Below are positions 1 to 10,982 of a stretch of DNA of 64,000 nucleotides, one piece after another (within the stretch, counting starts at the first letter, position 1; the number at the start of each line of letters is the position of its first letter). The notes beneath the pieces were generated by a model that was not told the DNA's origin, did not search any database, and saw only the letters and a program-made list of their open reading frames with translations. A program made the position numbers and the translations under genes. This stretch comes from Eximiradius sp. (GTDB lineage Bacteria > Bacteroidota > Ignavibacteria > Kapaibacteriales > UBA2268). The DNA is taken from contig CAKZLY010000014.1 of NCBI GenBank assembly GCA_937127445.1, forward strand, positions 191,001 to 255,000. The letters run 5' to 3'.

Positions 1-1530
1 ACAAAAGAAACATCAATTAATCTATTACGCTGGGTTACTGTTGGAATTACTTTTATCCAATTAGTAGTTGCTCTGCTAATTTATGCGAATTTCCGAACAG
101 ATTTAGTCGGAGTAAACGACCCAAATAGTTTCCAGTTCGTCGAAAAAGTCAAGTGGATTAGCGTAAAAGGTTTGCCACTGTTCGGCGACTTAAATATCGA
201 ATACTTTGTTGGTATTGATGGATTAAGTGCTCCGATGGTACTCCTTACTGCCCTGATTTGCTTTGTAGCAACTTTTTCCTCTTGGAGCATCAAGAAAGCC
301 CACAAAGGATACTTTATGATGTATCTGCTTCTCGATTTAGGAATGATGGGTGTTTTCGTAGCTTTGGACTTCTTCCTTTTCTACGTCTTTTGGGAACTTA
401 TGCTCCTGCCGATGTATTTCCTTATCGGTATCTGGGGCGGTCCACGCAAAGAATATGCTGCCATTAAGTTCTTTATCTATACTTTGTTCGGCTCGGTATT
501 TATGCTTTTGGTAATGATAGGGCTGTATTTCTCCGTAGGTTCATTCAACCTGCTGGATATGATGAACCCAGCAAATTTCAAGCCCGGAGAAATTTTTACC
601 GGTTTCCAGACGACTTGGCGACTTGTTGCTTTCGTGGCTTTGTTTGTCGGCTTTGCTATCAAAGTCCCTACCGTCCCGTTCCATACTTGGTTGCCGGACG
701 CTCACGTTGAAGCGCCTACGCCAATTTCAGTTATTCTGGCTGGCATATTGCTGAAAATGGGAACTTATGGTATGCTTCGCGTTGCTTGGCCTATCTTCCC
801 CGAAGCAGTAGCTTATTTCAACAACTATATCGCATTTATCGGTATGGTTAGCATAATTTACGGTGCGTTGTGCGCTTTGGGGCAACATAAAGTTGGGAAA
901 CGCGATTTGAAAAAACTTATTGCCTACTCATCTGTTTCCCATATGGGTTACGTTATGCTCGGTATTTCTGCCCTTAATTCTAATGGGCTAACCGGCGCAA
1001 TCTTCCAAATGTTCAATCACGGGACAATCACTGCAATGCTCTTTATGATTGTGGGCGTAATTTACGATCGTGCCCACACCCGCGGCCTTGATGAATTCGG
1101 TGGTCTGGCTAATAAAATGCCCGTTTATACAGGAATTATGGCTATTGCCTTCTTCGCTGCTATTGGATTGCCCGGACTGAGCGGATTTATCAGCGAAGCG
1201 CTCGTATTCCTCGGTGCTTTTGCTACTTATCCTGTGCTTACTGTAATTTCCGCTCTTGGTGTTGTCCTCGGTGCTGCTTATATGCTTTGGGCTCTTCAAA
1301 GAATGTTCTTCGGCAAACTACCTGAACGTTGGAGCGGTCCTTGGGACCCCACCGGAAAAGAATATAAACACGACGACATCAATGGCATCGAGCTGGCAGC
1401 TCTTGTTCCGCTTGCTATCGTTGTGATTTTCCTCGGTGTGTTCCCGGGTGCTGTCGTTAATTTGATGACTTCATCGGTTAATCATCTTATTGAAATTGTT
1501 AAAATCGGTGGTCAGTTCGCCGGTATGTAA
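1..1530 (+). CDS. nuoM: NADH-quinone oxidoreductase subunit M (5' partial)
   Basis: Membrane proton-pumping subunit of respiratory complex I, related to Mrp antiporters. The reading frame is open from base 1, so the true start lies upstream; the track's start at 172 is only an internal TTG. The visible 509 residues are almost wholly hydrophobic with many membrane spans. The family's functional residues are present: the Glu in WELMLLPMYFLIG (TM5), the Lys in KVPTVPFHTWLPDAH (TM7) and the Lys run in KRDLKKLIAYSSVSHMGY (TM8). nuoN follows after 36 bases, as in most nuo operons, so the two are probably co-transcribed with upstream nuo genes outside the window. Identification is secure; only the N-terminus is missing. 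Confidence 0.96.
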   Translation, partial: TKETSINLLRWVTVGITFIQLVVALLIYANFRTDLVGVNDPNSFQFVEKVKWISVKGLPLFGDLNIEYFVGIDGLSAPMVLLTALICFVATFSSWSIKKAHKGYFMMYLLLDLGMMGVFVALDFFLFYVFWELMLLPMYFLIGIWGGPRKEYAAIKFFIYTLFGSVFMLLVMIGLYFSVGSFNLLDMMNPANFKPGEIFTGFQTTWRLVAFVALFVGFAIKVPTVPFHTWLPDAHVEAPTPISVILAGILLKMGTYGMLRVAWPIFPEAVAYFNNYIAFIGMVSIIYGALCALGQHKVGKRDLKKLIAYSSVSHMGYVMLGISALNSNGLTGAIFQMFNHGTITAMLFMIVGVIYDRAHTRGLDEFGGLANKMPVYTGIMAIAFFAAIGLPGLSGFISEALVFLGAFATYPVLTVISALGVVLGAAYMLWALQRMFFGKLPERWSGPWDPTGKEYKHDDINGIELAALVPLAIVVIFLGVFPGAVVNLMTSSVNHLIEIVKIGGQFAGM

Positions 1531-1566
1531 TTTTTTCGTTTGAGTAATAATAATTAAGACAAATAT

Positions 1567-3090
1567 ATGGACAGCTTACTTTCTTTATTTATCGGACAAT
1601 ACGTAGCAGATTTAAAGCGCAGCCTCGCCTTGTTCGCTCCCGAACTTGTCCTGGCAACGGCTTTCGTTTTGCTTGTTATTGTTGATTTGATTTTTCAGAA
1701 GTCAAAATACATTACCGGTGTAGTTGCCTTGCTCGGTTTTGCTGTTGCGACTATCTTTATGATTGTTAGCCCGGCAAATACTTCGTTTGGCTTCTGGCAA
1801 ATGTATGTGTTCGACCCATTCAGCAATTTCTTTAAATATATTTTTCTAATTTCTGGCTTTGCGGTTGTGCTTATTTCCTTCTTCTCGAATGAACTAAACA
1901 AATCCGACCGTACTATGGGCGAATATTACACGCTCATTCTTGGTATGACGCTCGGTATGTTCGTTATTTCGAGTGCCGGCAATTTAATCCTGATTTATCT
2001 TGCTCTCGAAACTATGTCGCTAAGCTCCTATGTGCTTGCCGGCTACACAAAAGAAATAAAACGTGCAAGTGAAGCCTCCCTGAAATATGTTATTTATGGC
2101 GCATTAGCTTCGGGGTTGATGATTTACGGCATTTCCATTTTATACGGGCTTACCGGCACGCTGAGCTTATTCCAGATTAACGCATTCCTTACTCAATATC
2201 AGGGGCCGGTTTTTCCCCTCGTTGTTGCTTCTCTTTTAGTATTGGTAGGCTTTGGATATAAAATTTCAGCTGTCCCCTTCCATTTCTGGACACCAGATGT
2301 TTATGAAGGAGCCCCAGTTGCAATTACAGCTTACTTGTCTGTCGCCTCCAAAGCTGCTGGATTTGCCGTATTTATGCGATTTCTTAAAGCTGGATTTATA
2401 GATCCTACAAATGCAAGCGAACAAGTTTGGACAATGGTTTCATCTATTGATTGGAAGTTCATCGTTGCCGTTCTATCTGTTCTTTCGATGACTATTGGTA
2501 ATTTTGTCGCTCTTTGGCAGACAAACGTAAAACGTATGCTTGCCTATTCGAGTATCGCTCACGCTGGCTATATGCTTATGGGCGTTACCGTTATGACCGA
2601 GGGCGGATACATTGCTGTTATGATTTACTTCTTTACTTACCTTTTGATGAACTTCGGTGCTTTCTATGTTGTTCAGCTTATCGCAAATGAAATCGGTAGC
2701 GAAGAACTCGAAGATTATAACGGACTCGGCTATCGTTCGCCTTTGCTCGGAACAGCAATGGCTATATTCCTTGTTTCACTAACTGGATTGCCGCCAACTG
2801 CTGGCTTTGTAGGTAAATTATACATCTTCCAAGCTGTAATTAATTCAAATATGATTTGGCTTGCTGTCGTAGGCGTGCTAAATTCGGTTGTGTCGCTTGC
2901 ATACTACGCAAAAGTTTTCAGAAATATGTGGTTACGTGGCGTCGATAGCAATTCAGCACCTTTGAAATACTCAATCTATGCTCAATTGCTTGTTTATGCA
3001 TTCGTTATTCCAACACTCTATTATGGTATATTCTGGACGCCGCTGGTGTTCTGGGCGAAAAGCTCAGTTATGATGTTCATCGGCAAATAA
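1567..3090 (+). CDS. nuoN: NADH-quinone oxidoreductase subunit N
   Basis: Second antiporter-like proton-pumping subunit of complex I, in the cytoplasmic membrane. It has 507 residues, the usual length, with about 14 hydrophobic segments. Conserved signatures are visible: the Glu in LALETMSLSSYVLAGY, the Lys in KISAVPFHFWTPDVYEGAP and the Lys in KRMLAYSSIAHAGYMLMG. It starts at an ATG 36 bases after nuoM and is the last gene of the operon, being followed by a hairpin terminator. No oddities were seen. Confidence 0.96.
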   Translation: MDSLLSLFIGQYVADLKRSLALFAPELVLATAFVLLVIVDLIFQKSKYITGVVALLGFAVATIFMIVSPANTSFGFWQMYVFDPFSNFFKYIFLISGFAVVLISFFSNELNKSDRTMGEYYTLILGMTLGMFVISSAGNLILIYLALETMSLSSYVLAGYTKEIKRASEASLKYVIYGALASGLMIYGISILYGLTGTLSLFQINAFLTQYQGPVFPLVVASLLVLVGFGYKISAVPFHFWTPDVYEGAPVAITAYLSVASKAAGFAVFMRFLKAGFIDPTNASEQVWTMVSSIDWKFIVAVLSVLSMTIGNFVALWQTNVKRMLAYSSIAHAGYMLMGVTVMTEGGYIAVMIYFFTYLLMNFGAFYVVQLIANEIGSEELEDYNGLGYRSPLLGTAMAIFLVSLTGLPPTAGFVGKLYIFQAVINSNMIWLAVVGVLNSVVSLAYYAKVFRNMWLRGVDSNSAPLKYSIYAQLLVYAFVIPTLYYGIFWTPLVFWAKSSVMMFIGK

Positions 3091-3137
3091 AAAGAAATGT
3101 TGATAATTACATAAAAATGAGCAATGGTTTTTCTTAT

Positions 3138-3180
3138 AACCTTCGGAAGATTCTCGACCTTTCCGAAGGTTTTTGTTTTA
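3138..3180 (+). terminator. Rho-independent terminator after nuoN
   Basis: An 11-bp perfect stem (AACCTTCGGAA paired with TTCCGAAGGTT) with a 12-base loop is followed directly by a T-rich run. It lies 48 bases after the nuoN stop and closes the nuo operon. Confidence 0.88.
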
Positions 3181-3517
3181 TTCCTCCCGTTTGCATATAA
3201 ATTGCAATTCAGCGCACTGTCCCAAAAGCAAGACCTTTTCATTTTTTCTTGATTTCATAAAAGCTCGTGTTTAAAAATTCAAAGCAAATAAGATAACTAA
3301 ATAAACCTGAATAATCATTATAATTATACAATATATAATGAAACATTCGCCTTTTGTCATTATCTTTAAATATTGAGTTTTTGAATTGAAATAACAATAA
3401 ATATATTTTATAAATTATTTATTTCATACAAAAAAAATTATCTGAATGGGAAATAGTTATTAACATTAAAAAAAATCCGTGAAAAATCCCCATAAATTTA
3501 AAAAAATCAAAAATTTA
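3181..3517. other. AT-rich intergenic stretch before the ribosomal operon
   Basis: About 340 bases with no convincing gene. It is very AT-rich, with many A-tracts that become denser toward the promoter at 3518. These could act as upstream promoter elements (inference). The minus-strand ORF of the track at 3021-3242 crosses the terminator and shows no family features. Confidence 0.6.
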
Positions 3518-3549
3518 TTTGGAAAGAAATATTTTTTTTTATAGTTTTG
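3518..3549 (+). promoter_or_regulatory. Bacteroidota-type promoter of the str-S10 operon
   Basis: TTTG at 3518-3521, a 20-base spacer, then TAGTTTTG at 3542-3549. This fits the known Bacteroidota primary sigma consensus TTTG-N19-20-TAnnTTTG. It is preceded by A-tracts and lies 53 bases upstream of the rpsL start, leaving a leader of about 45 bases. It is the only good match in the gap. Confidence 0.72.
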
Positions 3550-3602
3550 TCAGCTCTATGAGAGTAAATTGTTAAAAAGTAATAAAAAATGGAGACTTTT
3601 GA

Positions 3603-4004
3603 GTGCCAACAATAAGTCAGTTAATACGAAAAGGGCGTAAAAAGGTAATTTACAAGAGTAAATCGCCCGCTTTGCAATCTTGCCCGCAAAGACGCGGCGT
3701 ATGCACTCGTGTTTATACAACAACGCCAAAAAAACCTAATTCAGCATTGAGAAAAGTGGCACGTGTTAGGCTGTCCAATCAAATTGAAGTAACTGCCTAT
3801 ATCCCAGGCGAAGGACACAACCTTCAAGAACACTCCATCGTTTACGTTCGCGGTGGTAGAGTAAAGGACTTGCCCGGTGTCCGTTATCACATTATTCGTG
3901 GTACAGCCGATACACAAGGTGTTGATGGTCGCAAGCAAGGTCGCTCTAAATACGGTGCTAAAAGACCGAAAGCAAAAGGACCCGCTGCTGCAGGTAAAAA
4001 ATAA
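3603..4004 (+). CDS. rpsL: 30S ribosomal protein S12
   Basis: S12 sits at the decoding centre of the 30S subunit and affects accuracy. The protein has 133 residues. It starts at GTG 3603, with GGAG nine bases upstream. The signatures [18 protein letters not shown] and [18 protein letters not shown] are intact, and the lysines in PKKPNS and GRVKDLPG are those of streptomycin-sensitive proteins (family knowledge). The tail is Lys/Ala-rich. First gene of the long ribosomal operon; unlike in many bacteria, rpoBC is not upstream. Confidence 0.97.
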   Translation: MPTISQLIRKGRKKVIYKSKSPALQSCPQRRGVCTRVYTTTPKKPNSALRKVARVRLSNQIEVTAYIPGEGHNLQEHSIVYVRGGRVKDLPGVRYHIIRGTADTQGVDGRKQGRSKYGAKRPKAKGPAAAGKK

Positions 4005-4032
4005 TAATGGATATGTTTATTAAGAGTTTAAT

Positions 4033-4500
4033 ATGAGAAAAAGAAGAGCAGAAAAACGTCCAATGGTACCGGATCCAAAATTTGGAGATCCTGTCGTTTC
4101 TAAGTTTATCAATTGCATAATGCTACAGGGCAAGAAAAGCACAGCTCGTAGCATCGTTTATGATGCTTTCGATATTATCGAAGAACGAGCCAAGCAAAAT
4201 CCACTCGAAGTGTTCCACAAAGCTATGCAAAATGTGGCCCCTCTGGTGGAGGTGCGTTCCCGTCGCGTCGGCGGTGCAACATACCAGGTGCCCGTGGATG
4301 TTCGCGAAGAACGTCGTATCGCTTTGGCTATCCGCTGGCTTAAAACCTATGCTAAAGCTCGCCGCGATCATTCTATGGCTCAACGCCTTGCTGCTGAAAT
4401 TATGGCTGCTTCTCGTGGAGAAGGCTCCGCTGTGAAAAAACGTGAAGATACTCATAGAATGGCAGAAGCTAATAAAGCTTTCGCCCACTTTAAATGGTAA
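4033..4500 (+). CDS. rpsG: 30S ribosomal protein S7
   Basis: Primary 16S rRNA-binding protein that nucleates assembly of the 30S head. It has 155 residues, the typical length. [22 protein letters not shown] at the N-terminus and [24 protein letters not shown] in the middle are diagnostic. It lies 28 bases after rpsL, before fusA, the standard str-operon order. In E. coli S7 represses this operon through the rpsL-rpsG spacer. The spacer here is only 28 bases, so that control cannot be inferred. Confidence 0.97.
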   Translation: MRKRRAEKRPMVPDPKFGDPVVSKFINCIMLQGKKSTARSIVYDAFDIIEERAKQNPLEVFHKAMQNVAPLVEVRSRRVGGATYQVPVDVREERRIALAIRWLKTYAKARRDHSMAQRLAAEIMAASRGEGSAVKKREDTHRMAEANKAFAHFKW

Positions 4501-4547
4501 TCCTATTTTCGTTCTTTGTCAACTTGTTAGCCTGATTGCGTGTAACT

Positions 4548-6605
4548 ATGCCGACTGAAACCGACAAATCAAAAATCAGAAACATTGGGATAATGGCTCA
4601 CATCGATGCAGGTAAAACCACTACTACCGAAAGAATTCTCTTCTATTCCGGCTACCTGCATAAACTCGGTGAAGTCGACGAAGGCACTGCCTTTATGGAT
4701 TATATGGAGCAGGAAAAAGAACGCGGCATTACTATTATGTCCGCTTGTACTCCTGTCTTCTGGAAAGATTATATTATTAATATAATCGATACTCCTGGGC
4801 ACGTTGATTTTACTGCCGAAGTTCAACGCTCACTTAGAGTTCTGGATGGAGCTGTTGCAATTTTCTGTGCTGTCGGCGGCGTAGAACCACAAAGTGAAAC
4901 GGTTTGGCACCAAGCTGATGAATATCGCGTTCCGCGCATTGCGTTCGTTAATAAAATGGACCGTATGGGCGCTGATTTCTACCGCGTTCTCGATATGATG
5001 CGGCAACGCTTGGACGCTAACCCCATAGCAGTTGAAATTCCAATCGGCTCCGAAGATAGCTTCTCGGGCGTTATCGACCTGATGAAAATGAAAGCTGTCT
5101 TCTTCGACTATGAGTCTCACGGTTCAGTCTTTACAGAAGGCGAAATCCCTGATGAATACAAAGAAAAAGCCGAAGAAATGAGACAAATTATGGTCGAAAA
5201 AATTGCCGAGTTGGACGATGTGCTTGTGGAAAAATATCTTAACGGTGATGAAATTTCGGAATCCGAACTTAAAGCAGCTCTCAAAAAAGGCGTCCTCGAG
5301 CTTAAAGGTGTGCCGGTTTTGGTAGGTGCTTCACTTAAAAATGTTGGTGTGCAGCCTCTTATCGAAGCGATTATTGATTATCTCCCATCACCTGATGAAA
5401 TTGAACCGGCTCACGGCTTCGACATCAAAGATGCTGATAAAAAAATCGTTCGACTTCCGAAAGATGACGAACCTTTCTCGGCTCTTGCTTTTAAAGTGCT
5501 GGTAGATCCATACGTTGGTCGCGTATGTATCGTGAGAATTTACTCCGGCGTGCTTAAAGTTGGTGAAACCAGATACAATCCCGGAGCAGATAAAAAGGAA
5601 AAAATTCTAAAAATTCTCAAACTTTACGCCAATCGCCGTGAAGAAATCCAGCAGGCATCAGCAGGTGATATTATCGCTATCCCCGGACTTCGGTTTACTA
5701 AAACAGGCGATACGCTTTGCGACCAGCAAAAGCCTATTCTTTTCGAGAAAATTCGTTTCTCCGAGCCTGTTATTAATCAGTCCATCGAAGCTAAGACACT
5801 TGCTGACCAAGATAAGCTGCTCGAAGCACTCGAGAAACTTGCCGACGAAGACCCTACTTTCCGATATAAATTTGATGAAGAAAGTGGGCAGATTATCATC
5901 AGCGGTGTTGGCGAACTCCATCTGGAAATTATTGTTGACCGATTGCTTCGAGAATTCAACGTCGCAGCCCGCGTCGGCAAACCAATGGTGGCTTATCGCG
6001 AAACTGTTTCCAGAGAAGTCGAGCAAGAAGGACTTTTCGACAAATCAACTGGCGGCAAAAATCAATTCGGTTACGTTAAATTGATTGTTTCCCCAGGCCG
6101 TCAAGGCTCTGGTATTGCCGTTAAAAATGAAATACCAAAGAAAACCCTTGACGATTTATACGCAATCGCACTTCAACAAGGCGCTCGCGAAGCGCTAAAT
6201 ATCGGACCTAACGGTTACCCGATGGTTGATGTTGAAGTAAGGCTAATCGATTCAAAATACGTGGAAGGCGAATCAACCGAAGTTGCATACAAAATCGCTG
6301 CTTCTATCGCAGTTAAAGATGCAGTTCGTCAAGCCGACCCCGTATTGCTCGAACCGGTGTTCAAAGTTGAGGTGATGTCTCCAGAAGAATACGTCGGAGA
6401 TATTATTTCAGATATGAACTCAAGGCGAGGACGAATCGAAGGCATTTCGCAAAGAGGGACAATGCAGGTGGTCAATTGCGTAGCTCCGCTTTCTGAAATG
6501 TTCGGTTATGTAACCAAACTGCGTTCTCTCAGTCAGGGACGCGCAGTCTATTCGATGACGTTTTCGCACTATGAACCGGCATTGCAAAAAAATGGAAGCT
6601 ATTGA
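4548..6605 (+). CDS. fusA: Elongation factor G
   Basis: GTPase that drives ribosomal translocation and, with RRF, ribosome recycling. The ATG at 4548 gives 685 residues starting [12 protein letters not shown]; the track's TTG at 4536 only adds four residues. No clear ribosome-binding site precedes either. G-domain motifs are [17 protein letters not shown] and NKMD. The domain IV region ([14 protein letters not shown]) and the C-terminal EF-G fold are complete. Its place between rpsG and tuf supports the canonical translational EF-G rather than a paralogue. Confidence 0.96.
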   Translation: MPTETDKSKIRNIGIMAHIDAGKTTTTERILFYSGYLHKLGEVDEGTAFMDYMEQEKERGITIMSACTPVFWKDYIINIIDTPGHVDFTAEVQRSLRVLDGAVAIFCAVGGVEPQSETVWHQADEYRVPRIAFVNKMDRMGADFYRVLDMMRQRLDANPIAVEIPIGSEDSFSGVIDLMKMKAVFFDYESHGSVFTEGEIPDEYKEKAEEMRQIMVEKIAELDDVLVEKYLNGDEISESELKAALKKGVLELKGVPVLVGASLKNVGVQPLIEAIIDYLPSPDEIEPAHGFDIKDADKKIVRLPKDDEPFSALAFKVLVDPYVGRVCIVRIYSGVLKVGETRYNPGADKKEKILKILKLYANRREEIQQASAGDIIAIPGLRFTKTGDTLCDQQKPILFEKIRFSEPVINQSIEAKTLADQDKLLEALEKLADEDPTFRYKFDEESGQIIISGVGELHLEIIVDRLLREFNVAARVGKPMVAYRETVSREVEQEGLFDKSTGGKNQFGYVKLIVSPGRQGSGIAVKNEIPKKTLDDLYAIALQQGAREALNIGPNGYPMVDVEVRLIDSKYVEGESTEVAYKIAASIAVKDAVRQADPVLLEPVFKVEVMSPEEYVGDIISDMNSRRGRIEGISQRGTMQVVNCVAPLSEMFGYVTKLRSLSQGRAVYSMTFSHYEPALQKNGSY

Positions 6606-6657
6606 TTTTTTATAAATTTATTAACTAAATGTAGTTCAAAATTTTAGGAGCTAAAAA

Positions 6658-7869
6658 ATGGCTAAAGAAAAATTTGATCGTTCCAAACCACACGTAAACG
6701 TAGGAACAATCGGCCACGTTGACCACGGTAAGACTACTCTTACTGCTGCTATCACAATGGCACTCTACAAAAAACTTAACAAAGGCGAAGTTCGTACCTT
6801 CGATTCGATCGATAACGCACCAGAAGAACGTGCACGCGGGATCACGATTGCTACTGCTCACGTTGAATACGAAACTGAAAAGCGCCACTATGCTCACGTG
6901 GACTGCCCTGGTCACGCTGACTACGTAAAGAACATGATTACTGGTGCCGCTCAGATGGACGGTGCAATTCTTGTTTGTGCTGCTACTGACGGTCCTATGC
7001 CTCAAACTCGCGAACACATCTTGCTTGCTCGCCAAGTCGGTGTTCCAAAAATAGTTGTTTTCCTTAACAAAGTTGATATTGCTGACCCAGAACTTTTAGA
7101 CCTCGTCGAAATGGAACTTCGCGAACTTCTTTCGCAATACGAATTCCCAGGCGACGAAATCCCTATTATCCGCGGTTCTGCTTTGAAAGCTTTGGAAGCT
7201 GGTTCAGATTCAAGTGCTAGTGCAGATGATCCACGCTTGCAATGTATCTATGAACTTATGGATGCTGTCGACAGCTACATCCCAACTCCTCAACGTGATG
7301 TTGATAAGCCATTCTTGATGCCTGTCGAAGACGTGTTCTCGATTACTGGTCGTGGCACTGTTGCTACTGGTCGTATCGAACGCGGCATTATCAAAGTTTC
7401 CGAAGAAGTTGAAATTGTTGGTTTCGGTTTGCACAAGAAAACTACTTGCACCGGCGTTGAAATGTTCCGCAAACTTCTTGATGAAGGCGTTGCTGGCGAT
7501 AACGTTGGTCTTCTCCTCCGCGGTATCGAAAAGAAAGAAATCGAACGCGGTATGGTTATTGCAAAACCAGGTTCAATTACTCCTCACCACAAATTCAATG
7601 CTCAAGTTTACGTATTGAAGAAGGAAGAAGGCGGACGTCATACTCCATTCTTCAATGGTTACCGCCCACAATTCTATTTCCGTACAACTGACGTAACTGG
7701 TTCGCTCCATCTGCCAGCTGGCGTTGAAATGGTTATGCCTGGCGATAACTTAGATAACTTAGAAATCGAACTCATTACTCCAATCGCTATGGAAGAAGGT
7801 CTTCGTTTCGCTATCCGCGAAGGCGGTCGTACAGTTGGTGCTGGCGTTGTAACTAAAATTATTGAATAA
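6658..7869 (+). CDS. tuf: Elongation factor Tu
   Basis: GTPase that delivers aminoacyl-tRNA to the ribosome. It has 403 residues, with [22 protein letters not shown] and NKVD as G motifs, and the C-terminal domain ending [16 protein letters not shown] lies just before the ATG. A short Ser/Ala/Asp-rich stretch ([11 protein letters not shown]) sits after SALKALEA, where many EF-Tu proteins have a similarly variable loop. It is separated from fusA by 52 AT-rich bases and followed by rpsJ. Only one tuf copy is in this window. Confidence 0.97.
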   Translation: MAKEKFDRSKPHVNVGTIGHVDHGKTTLTAAITMALYKKLNKGEVRTFDSIDNAPEERARGITIATAHVEYETEKRHYAHVDCPGHADYVKNMITGAAQMDGAILVCAATDGPMPQTREHILLARQVGVPKIVVFLNKVDIADPELLDLVEMELRELLSQYEFPGDEIPIIRGSALKALEAGSDSSASADDPRLQCIYELMDAVDSYIPTPQRDVDKPFLMPVEDVFSITGRGTVATGRIERGIIKVSEEVEIVGFGLHKKTTCTGVEMFRKLLDEGVAGDNVGLLLRGIEKKEIERGMVIAKPGSITPHHKFNAQVYVLKKEEGGRHTPFFNGYRPQFYFRTTDVTGSLHLPAGVEMVMPGDNLDNLEIELITPIAMEEGLRFAIREGGRTVGAGVVTKIIE

Positions 7870-7906
7870 TTTGTTCCTAATTTAGGATAGTTTGAGGAAT
7901 AGTAAA

Positions 7907-8215
7907 GTGGCAACACAAAGAATAAGAATAAAACTAAAATCATTTGACCACAATCTGATTGATAAATCAACGGAAAGAATTGTTCGTACAGTGAAACAGA
8001 CCGGTGCAGTGGTATCAGGTCCGATACCACTGCCTACCCGTCGTACTGTCTATACAGTTAATCGTTCCCCTCACGTTGATAAAAAATCTCGTGAGCAATT
8101 CGAAACAAGAATTCATAAGAGACTTATTGATATTTTTAGCTCTACTCAAAAAACTATCGACGCTCTTATGAAACTTGAAATACCTGCTGGTGTAGATGTT
8201 GAAGTTAAGGTTTAA
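7907..8215 (+). CDS. rpsJ: 30S ribosomal protein S10
   Basis: S10 is a 30S head protein and also the NusE partner in antitermination (family knowledge). I place the start at GTG 7907 ([15 protein letters not shown]), with GAGGAAT seven bases upstream, instead of the track's TTG at 7892. The product is 102 residues, the usual size. Motifs [29 protein letters not shown] are typical, in parts. It opens the S10 section of the operon. Confidence 0.96.
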   Translation: MATQRIRIKLKSFDHNLIDKSTERIVRTVKQTGAVVSGPIPLPTRRTVYTVNRSPHVDKKSREQFETRIHKRLIDIFSSTQKTIDALMKLEIPAGVDVEVKV

Positions 8216-8229
8216 TGTAGGAGTTTAGG

Positions 8230-8853
8230 ATGAAATCAGCAATTTTAGGAATGAAACTCGGAATGACATCTGTATTGACAGAGGACGGAAAATCAATACC
8301 GGTTACCGTTATCGAAGCTGGACCTTGCCCTGTGGTGCTTGTCCGCACCCCCGAACGTGATGGCTATAAAGCCGTTCAAGTGGGCTTCGTTGATAAAAAA
8401 GAAAATAAAACTAATAAACCTTTGCTCGGTCATTTCAAGAAATCTGGCGTTGAACCTAAAAGATTTCTTAAAGAATTTCGCGAACTTCAACGCGAACTTA
8501 ACGTCGGCGATGTCCTTACAGTCGAGCAATTCGTAAAAGGCGATAAAATTCGCATCAGCGGGACAAGCAAAGGTCGCGGCTTCCAAGGTGTTGTTAAACG
8601 CCATCACTTCGGCGGCGTCGGTATGACAACACACGGTCAATCAGATAGAGTTCGCCACCCCGGTTCTATCGGCTCATCATCATATCCATCACGCGTATTC
8701 CGCGGTTTGAGAATGGCCGGTCGTATGGGTGGTAAGCGTGCTACGGTTCGCAACTTAGAAGTAATTGATGTTATCCCGGGAAAAAATCTGCTACTTGTCA
8801 AAGGTAGTGTTCCGGGCGCTCCAAAAACTTTATTAGAAATTATAAAGCAATAA
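8230..8853 (+). CDS. rplC: 50S ribosomal protein L3
   Basis: L3 binds 23S rRNA near the peptidyl-transferase centre and is an early assembly protein. It has 207 residues. The N-terminal [16 protein letters not shown] and the central [29 protein letters not shown] and MAGRMGGKR stretches are diagnostic. AGGAG is present upstream of the ATG. Gene order rpsJ-rplC-rplD-rplW is the standard one. Confidence 0.97.
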   Translation: MKSAILGMKLGMTSVLTEDGKSIPVTVIEAGPCPVVLVRTPERDGYKAVQVGFVDKKENKTNKPLLGHFKKSGVEPKRFLKEFRELQRELNVGDVLTVEQFVKGDKIRISGTSKGRGFQGVVKRHHFGGVGMTTHGQSDRVRHPGSIGSSSYPSRVFRGLRMAGRMGGKRATVRNLEVIDVIPGKNLLLVKGSVPGAPKTLLEIIKQ

Positions 8854-8865
8854 GGCTAAAGTAAA

Positions 8866-9492
8866 ATGCTTGTAGATGTATATACAAAAGATGGTCAAAA
8901 ATCTGGGCAGATAGAACTTCCCGATGATGTGTTTGCTGTCGAACCAAATGAACACGCAATGCATCTTGCAGTTGTTCAATATCTTGCAAACCATCGTCAA
9001 GGTACAAGAAAAACTAAGGTTCGCTCAGAAGTGGCCGGCGGCGGCAAAAAACCTTGGAGACAAAAAGGTCGTGGTACTGCTCGTGCTGGTTCGACCCGCT
9101 CTCCTCTGTGGGTTGGCGGTGGCACTATCCACGGTCCGAAACCAACTGTTTTCGAAATGAAACTGCCCAAGAAAATTAAACGCCTTGCAAGGAAGTCTGC
9201 TCTGTCCTTGCGCGCAAAAGAAAATAATCTTATGGTTGTCGAAGATTTCTCCTTCGACGAAATTAAGACTAAATCAATGGCTCAAATTCTCAAAAATTTG
9301 CAATTAGACGGTGCTTCGACTTTGTTCCTTCTACCGCAGCCAGACTATAAGTTATATATGTCCGCTCGGAATATACCTAAGATCGAAATCGCACCTGCTG
9401 ACAAAATATCTACTTACGATATTTTGAAGCATAAAAAGATTGTTCTTTTTAAAGGCGCTGTTGAGCCAATCCAAAAGACATTCAATAATTAA
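8866..9492 (+). CDS. rplD: 50S ribosomal protein L4
   Basis: L4 lines the exit tunnel through its long loop. It has 208 residues. The loop region GGGKKPWRQKGRGTARAGS and the following SPLWVGGGTIHGPKP are clear family signatures. In E. coli L4 autoregulates the S10 operon; no equivalent leader hairpin was seen here. Starts 12 bases after rplC. Confidence 0.96.
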   Translation: MLVDVYTKDGQKSGQIELPDDVFAVEPNEHAMHLAVVQYLANHRQGTRKTKVRSEVAGGGKKPWRQKGRGTARAGSTRSPLWVGGGTIHGPKPTVFEMKLPKKIKRLARKSALSLRAKENNLMVVEDFSFDEIKTKSMAQILKNLQLDGASTLFLLPQPDYKLYMSARNIPKIEIAPADKISTYDILKHKKIVLFKGAVEPIQKTFNN

Positions 9493-9507
9493 TGGAAACG
9501 ATTAACT

Positions 9508-9807
9508 ATGTTGCAGATAATAAAAAGACCGGTTATCACGGAAAAAGCTATGAAGCTTGCGAGCGCTCGACAATACGTGTTCGCTGTGGATCCCAAAGCT
9601 AATAAAATCGAAATTAAAAAAGCTATCGAAGAAATGTTCGAAGTCGATGTTATTAGCGTTCGCACCGTGAATATTAAAGGAAAGAATAAAATTCGTCTAA
9701 CTCGTCGCGGTCTTATGCGTGGTCGTACGCCTAATATCAAAAAGGCTTACGTTACATTGAAAGAGGGACAATCAATTGAATTAGTCTCCGGACCGGTTGA
9801 AGAATAA
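9508..9807 (+). CDS. rplW: 50S ribosomal protein L23
   Basis: L23 sits at the tunnel exit and docks trigger factor and the signal recognition particle (family knowledge). It has 99 residues. The motifs IIKRPVITEKAMKLA and YVFAVDPKANKIEIKKAIEEMF are typical, followed by a basic loop (RLTRRGLMRGRTPNIKKAYVTL). It lies 15 bases after rplD. Confidence 0.96.
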   Translation: MLQIIKRPVITEKAMKLASARQYVFAVDPKANKIEIKKAIEEMFEVDVISVRTVNIKGKNKIRLTRRGLMRGRTPNIKKAYVTLKEGQSIELVSGPVEE

Positions 9808-9834
9808 TATTATTAAATTAATGATGAAACTAAA

Positions 9835-10674
9835 ATGGGAATTAGAGTATTAAAACCAATAACACCAGGGACAAGGTTCTACTCGGTATCAGATTTCGCT
9901 GAAATCACTACCGATAAACCTTATAAGCCACTTACAACACCACTCAAAAAAACTGGTGGTAGAAATAATACCGGTAGAATTACTTCGCGCCATCGTGGCG
10001 GTGGGCATAAACGCAGATACAGAATTATCGATTTCAAAAGAAATAAAATCGGTATCAATGCCGTTGTCGAAACTATCGAATACGACCCAAACCGCACTGC
10101 ACGAATTGCCTTAGTCCGCTACGAAGATGATGAACGCCGTTATATTATCGCTCCCGACAAACTTAAAGTCGGCGACGTTATCCAAACCGGACCAGACGCT
10201 GAATTCAAAGATGGAAACGCTCTTCCATTATACAAAATACCCGTCGGTCTGTTTGTCCATAACGTTGAACTTAAACCAGGCAAAGGCGGTCAAATCGCTC
10301 GTAGCGCCGGTTCGAGCGTCCAGTTGCTTGCTATCGACGGCAAATTCGCTCACCTGAAAATGCCTTCTGGCGAAATTCGTATGGTGCCAAGCAAATGCTA
10401 CGCTACTTTGGGTGTTGTAAGCAACTCAGACCACGAAAATATTCTACTCGGTAAAGCCGGTAGAAGCCGTTGGCTCGGTATCAGACCTCAAACTCGCGGT
10501 ATGGCAATGAACCCAATCGACCACCCAATGGGCGGTGGCGAAGGTCGTTCAAAATCCGGCGGCGGCCGCCAGCATCCTCGCTCCCCTTGGGGCCAAATTG
10601 CGAAAGGGCTTAAAACCCGTAAAAAACGCAAGCAATCATCGAAATATATTGTTCGTTCTCGTAATAAGAAATAG
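9835..10674 (+). CDS. rplB: 50S ribosomal protein L2
   Basis: L2 is required for subunit association and the peptidyl-transferase centre. It has 279 residues, of normal length. [21 protein letters not shown] at the front and [19 protein letters not shown] near the end (carrying the conserved His) are diagnostic. The start is an ATG with no strong ribosome-binding site, 27 bases after rplW. Confidence 0.97.
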   Translation: MGIRVLKPITPGTRFYSVSDFAEITTDKPYKPLTTPLKKTGGRNNTGRITSRHRGGGHKRRYRIIDFKRNKIGINAVVETIEYDPNRTARIALVRYEDDERRYIIAPDKLKVGDVIQTGPDAEFKDGNALPLYKIPVGLFVHNVELKPGKGGQIARSAGSSVQLLAIDGKFAHLKMPSGEIRMVPSKCYATLGVVSNSDHENILLGKAGRSRWLGIRPQTRGMAMNPIDHPMGGGEGRSKSGGGRQHPRSPWGQIAKGLKTRKKRKQSSKYIVRSRNKK

Positions 10675-10690
10675 TAAGGACTAATGTAAT

Positions 10691-10972
10691 ATGGCTCGTT
10701 CATTAAAAAAAGGTGTTTTCGTTCATTATAAATTACTCAAAAAAATTAATGAATTGAACGAAACCAAGAAAAAGCAAGTAGTTAAAACGTGGTCGCGAGC
10801 TTCTACTATAACACCAGATTTTGTTGGGCATACTGTCGCTGTCCATAACGGAAAAAACTTCGTCCCAGTCTATGTTACCGAAAATATGGTCGGCCATAAA
10901 CTCGGCGAATTCGCCCCTACTCGCATTTTCCGCGGACACGCAGGCAACCGTAAAGAAGCTAAGAAGAAATAG
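10691..10972 (+). CDS. rpsS: 30S ribosomal protein S19
   Basis: S19 forms a complex with S13 in the 30S head. It has 93 residues. [19 protein letters not shown] and [34 protein letters not shown] are family signatures. It is placed between rplB and rplV as usual. Confidence 0.97.
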   Translation: MARSLKKGVFVHYKLLKKINELNETKKKQVVKTWSRASTITPDFVGHTVAVHNGKNFVPVYVTENMVGHKLGEFAPTRIFRGHAGNRKEAKKK

Positions 10973-10982
10973 TTGGAGATAA

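Noticed and set aside
172-1530. Treating nuoM as starting at 172
   Set aside because: The frame is open to base 1 and the upstream residues are normal membrane sequence, so the gene is cut by the window edge and the TTG is internal.
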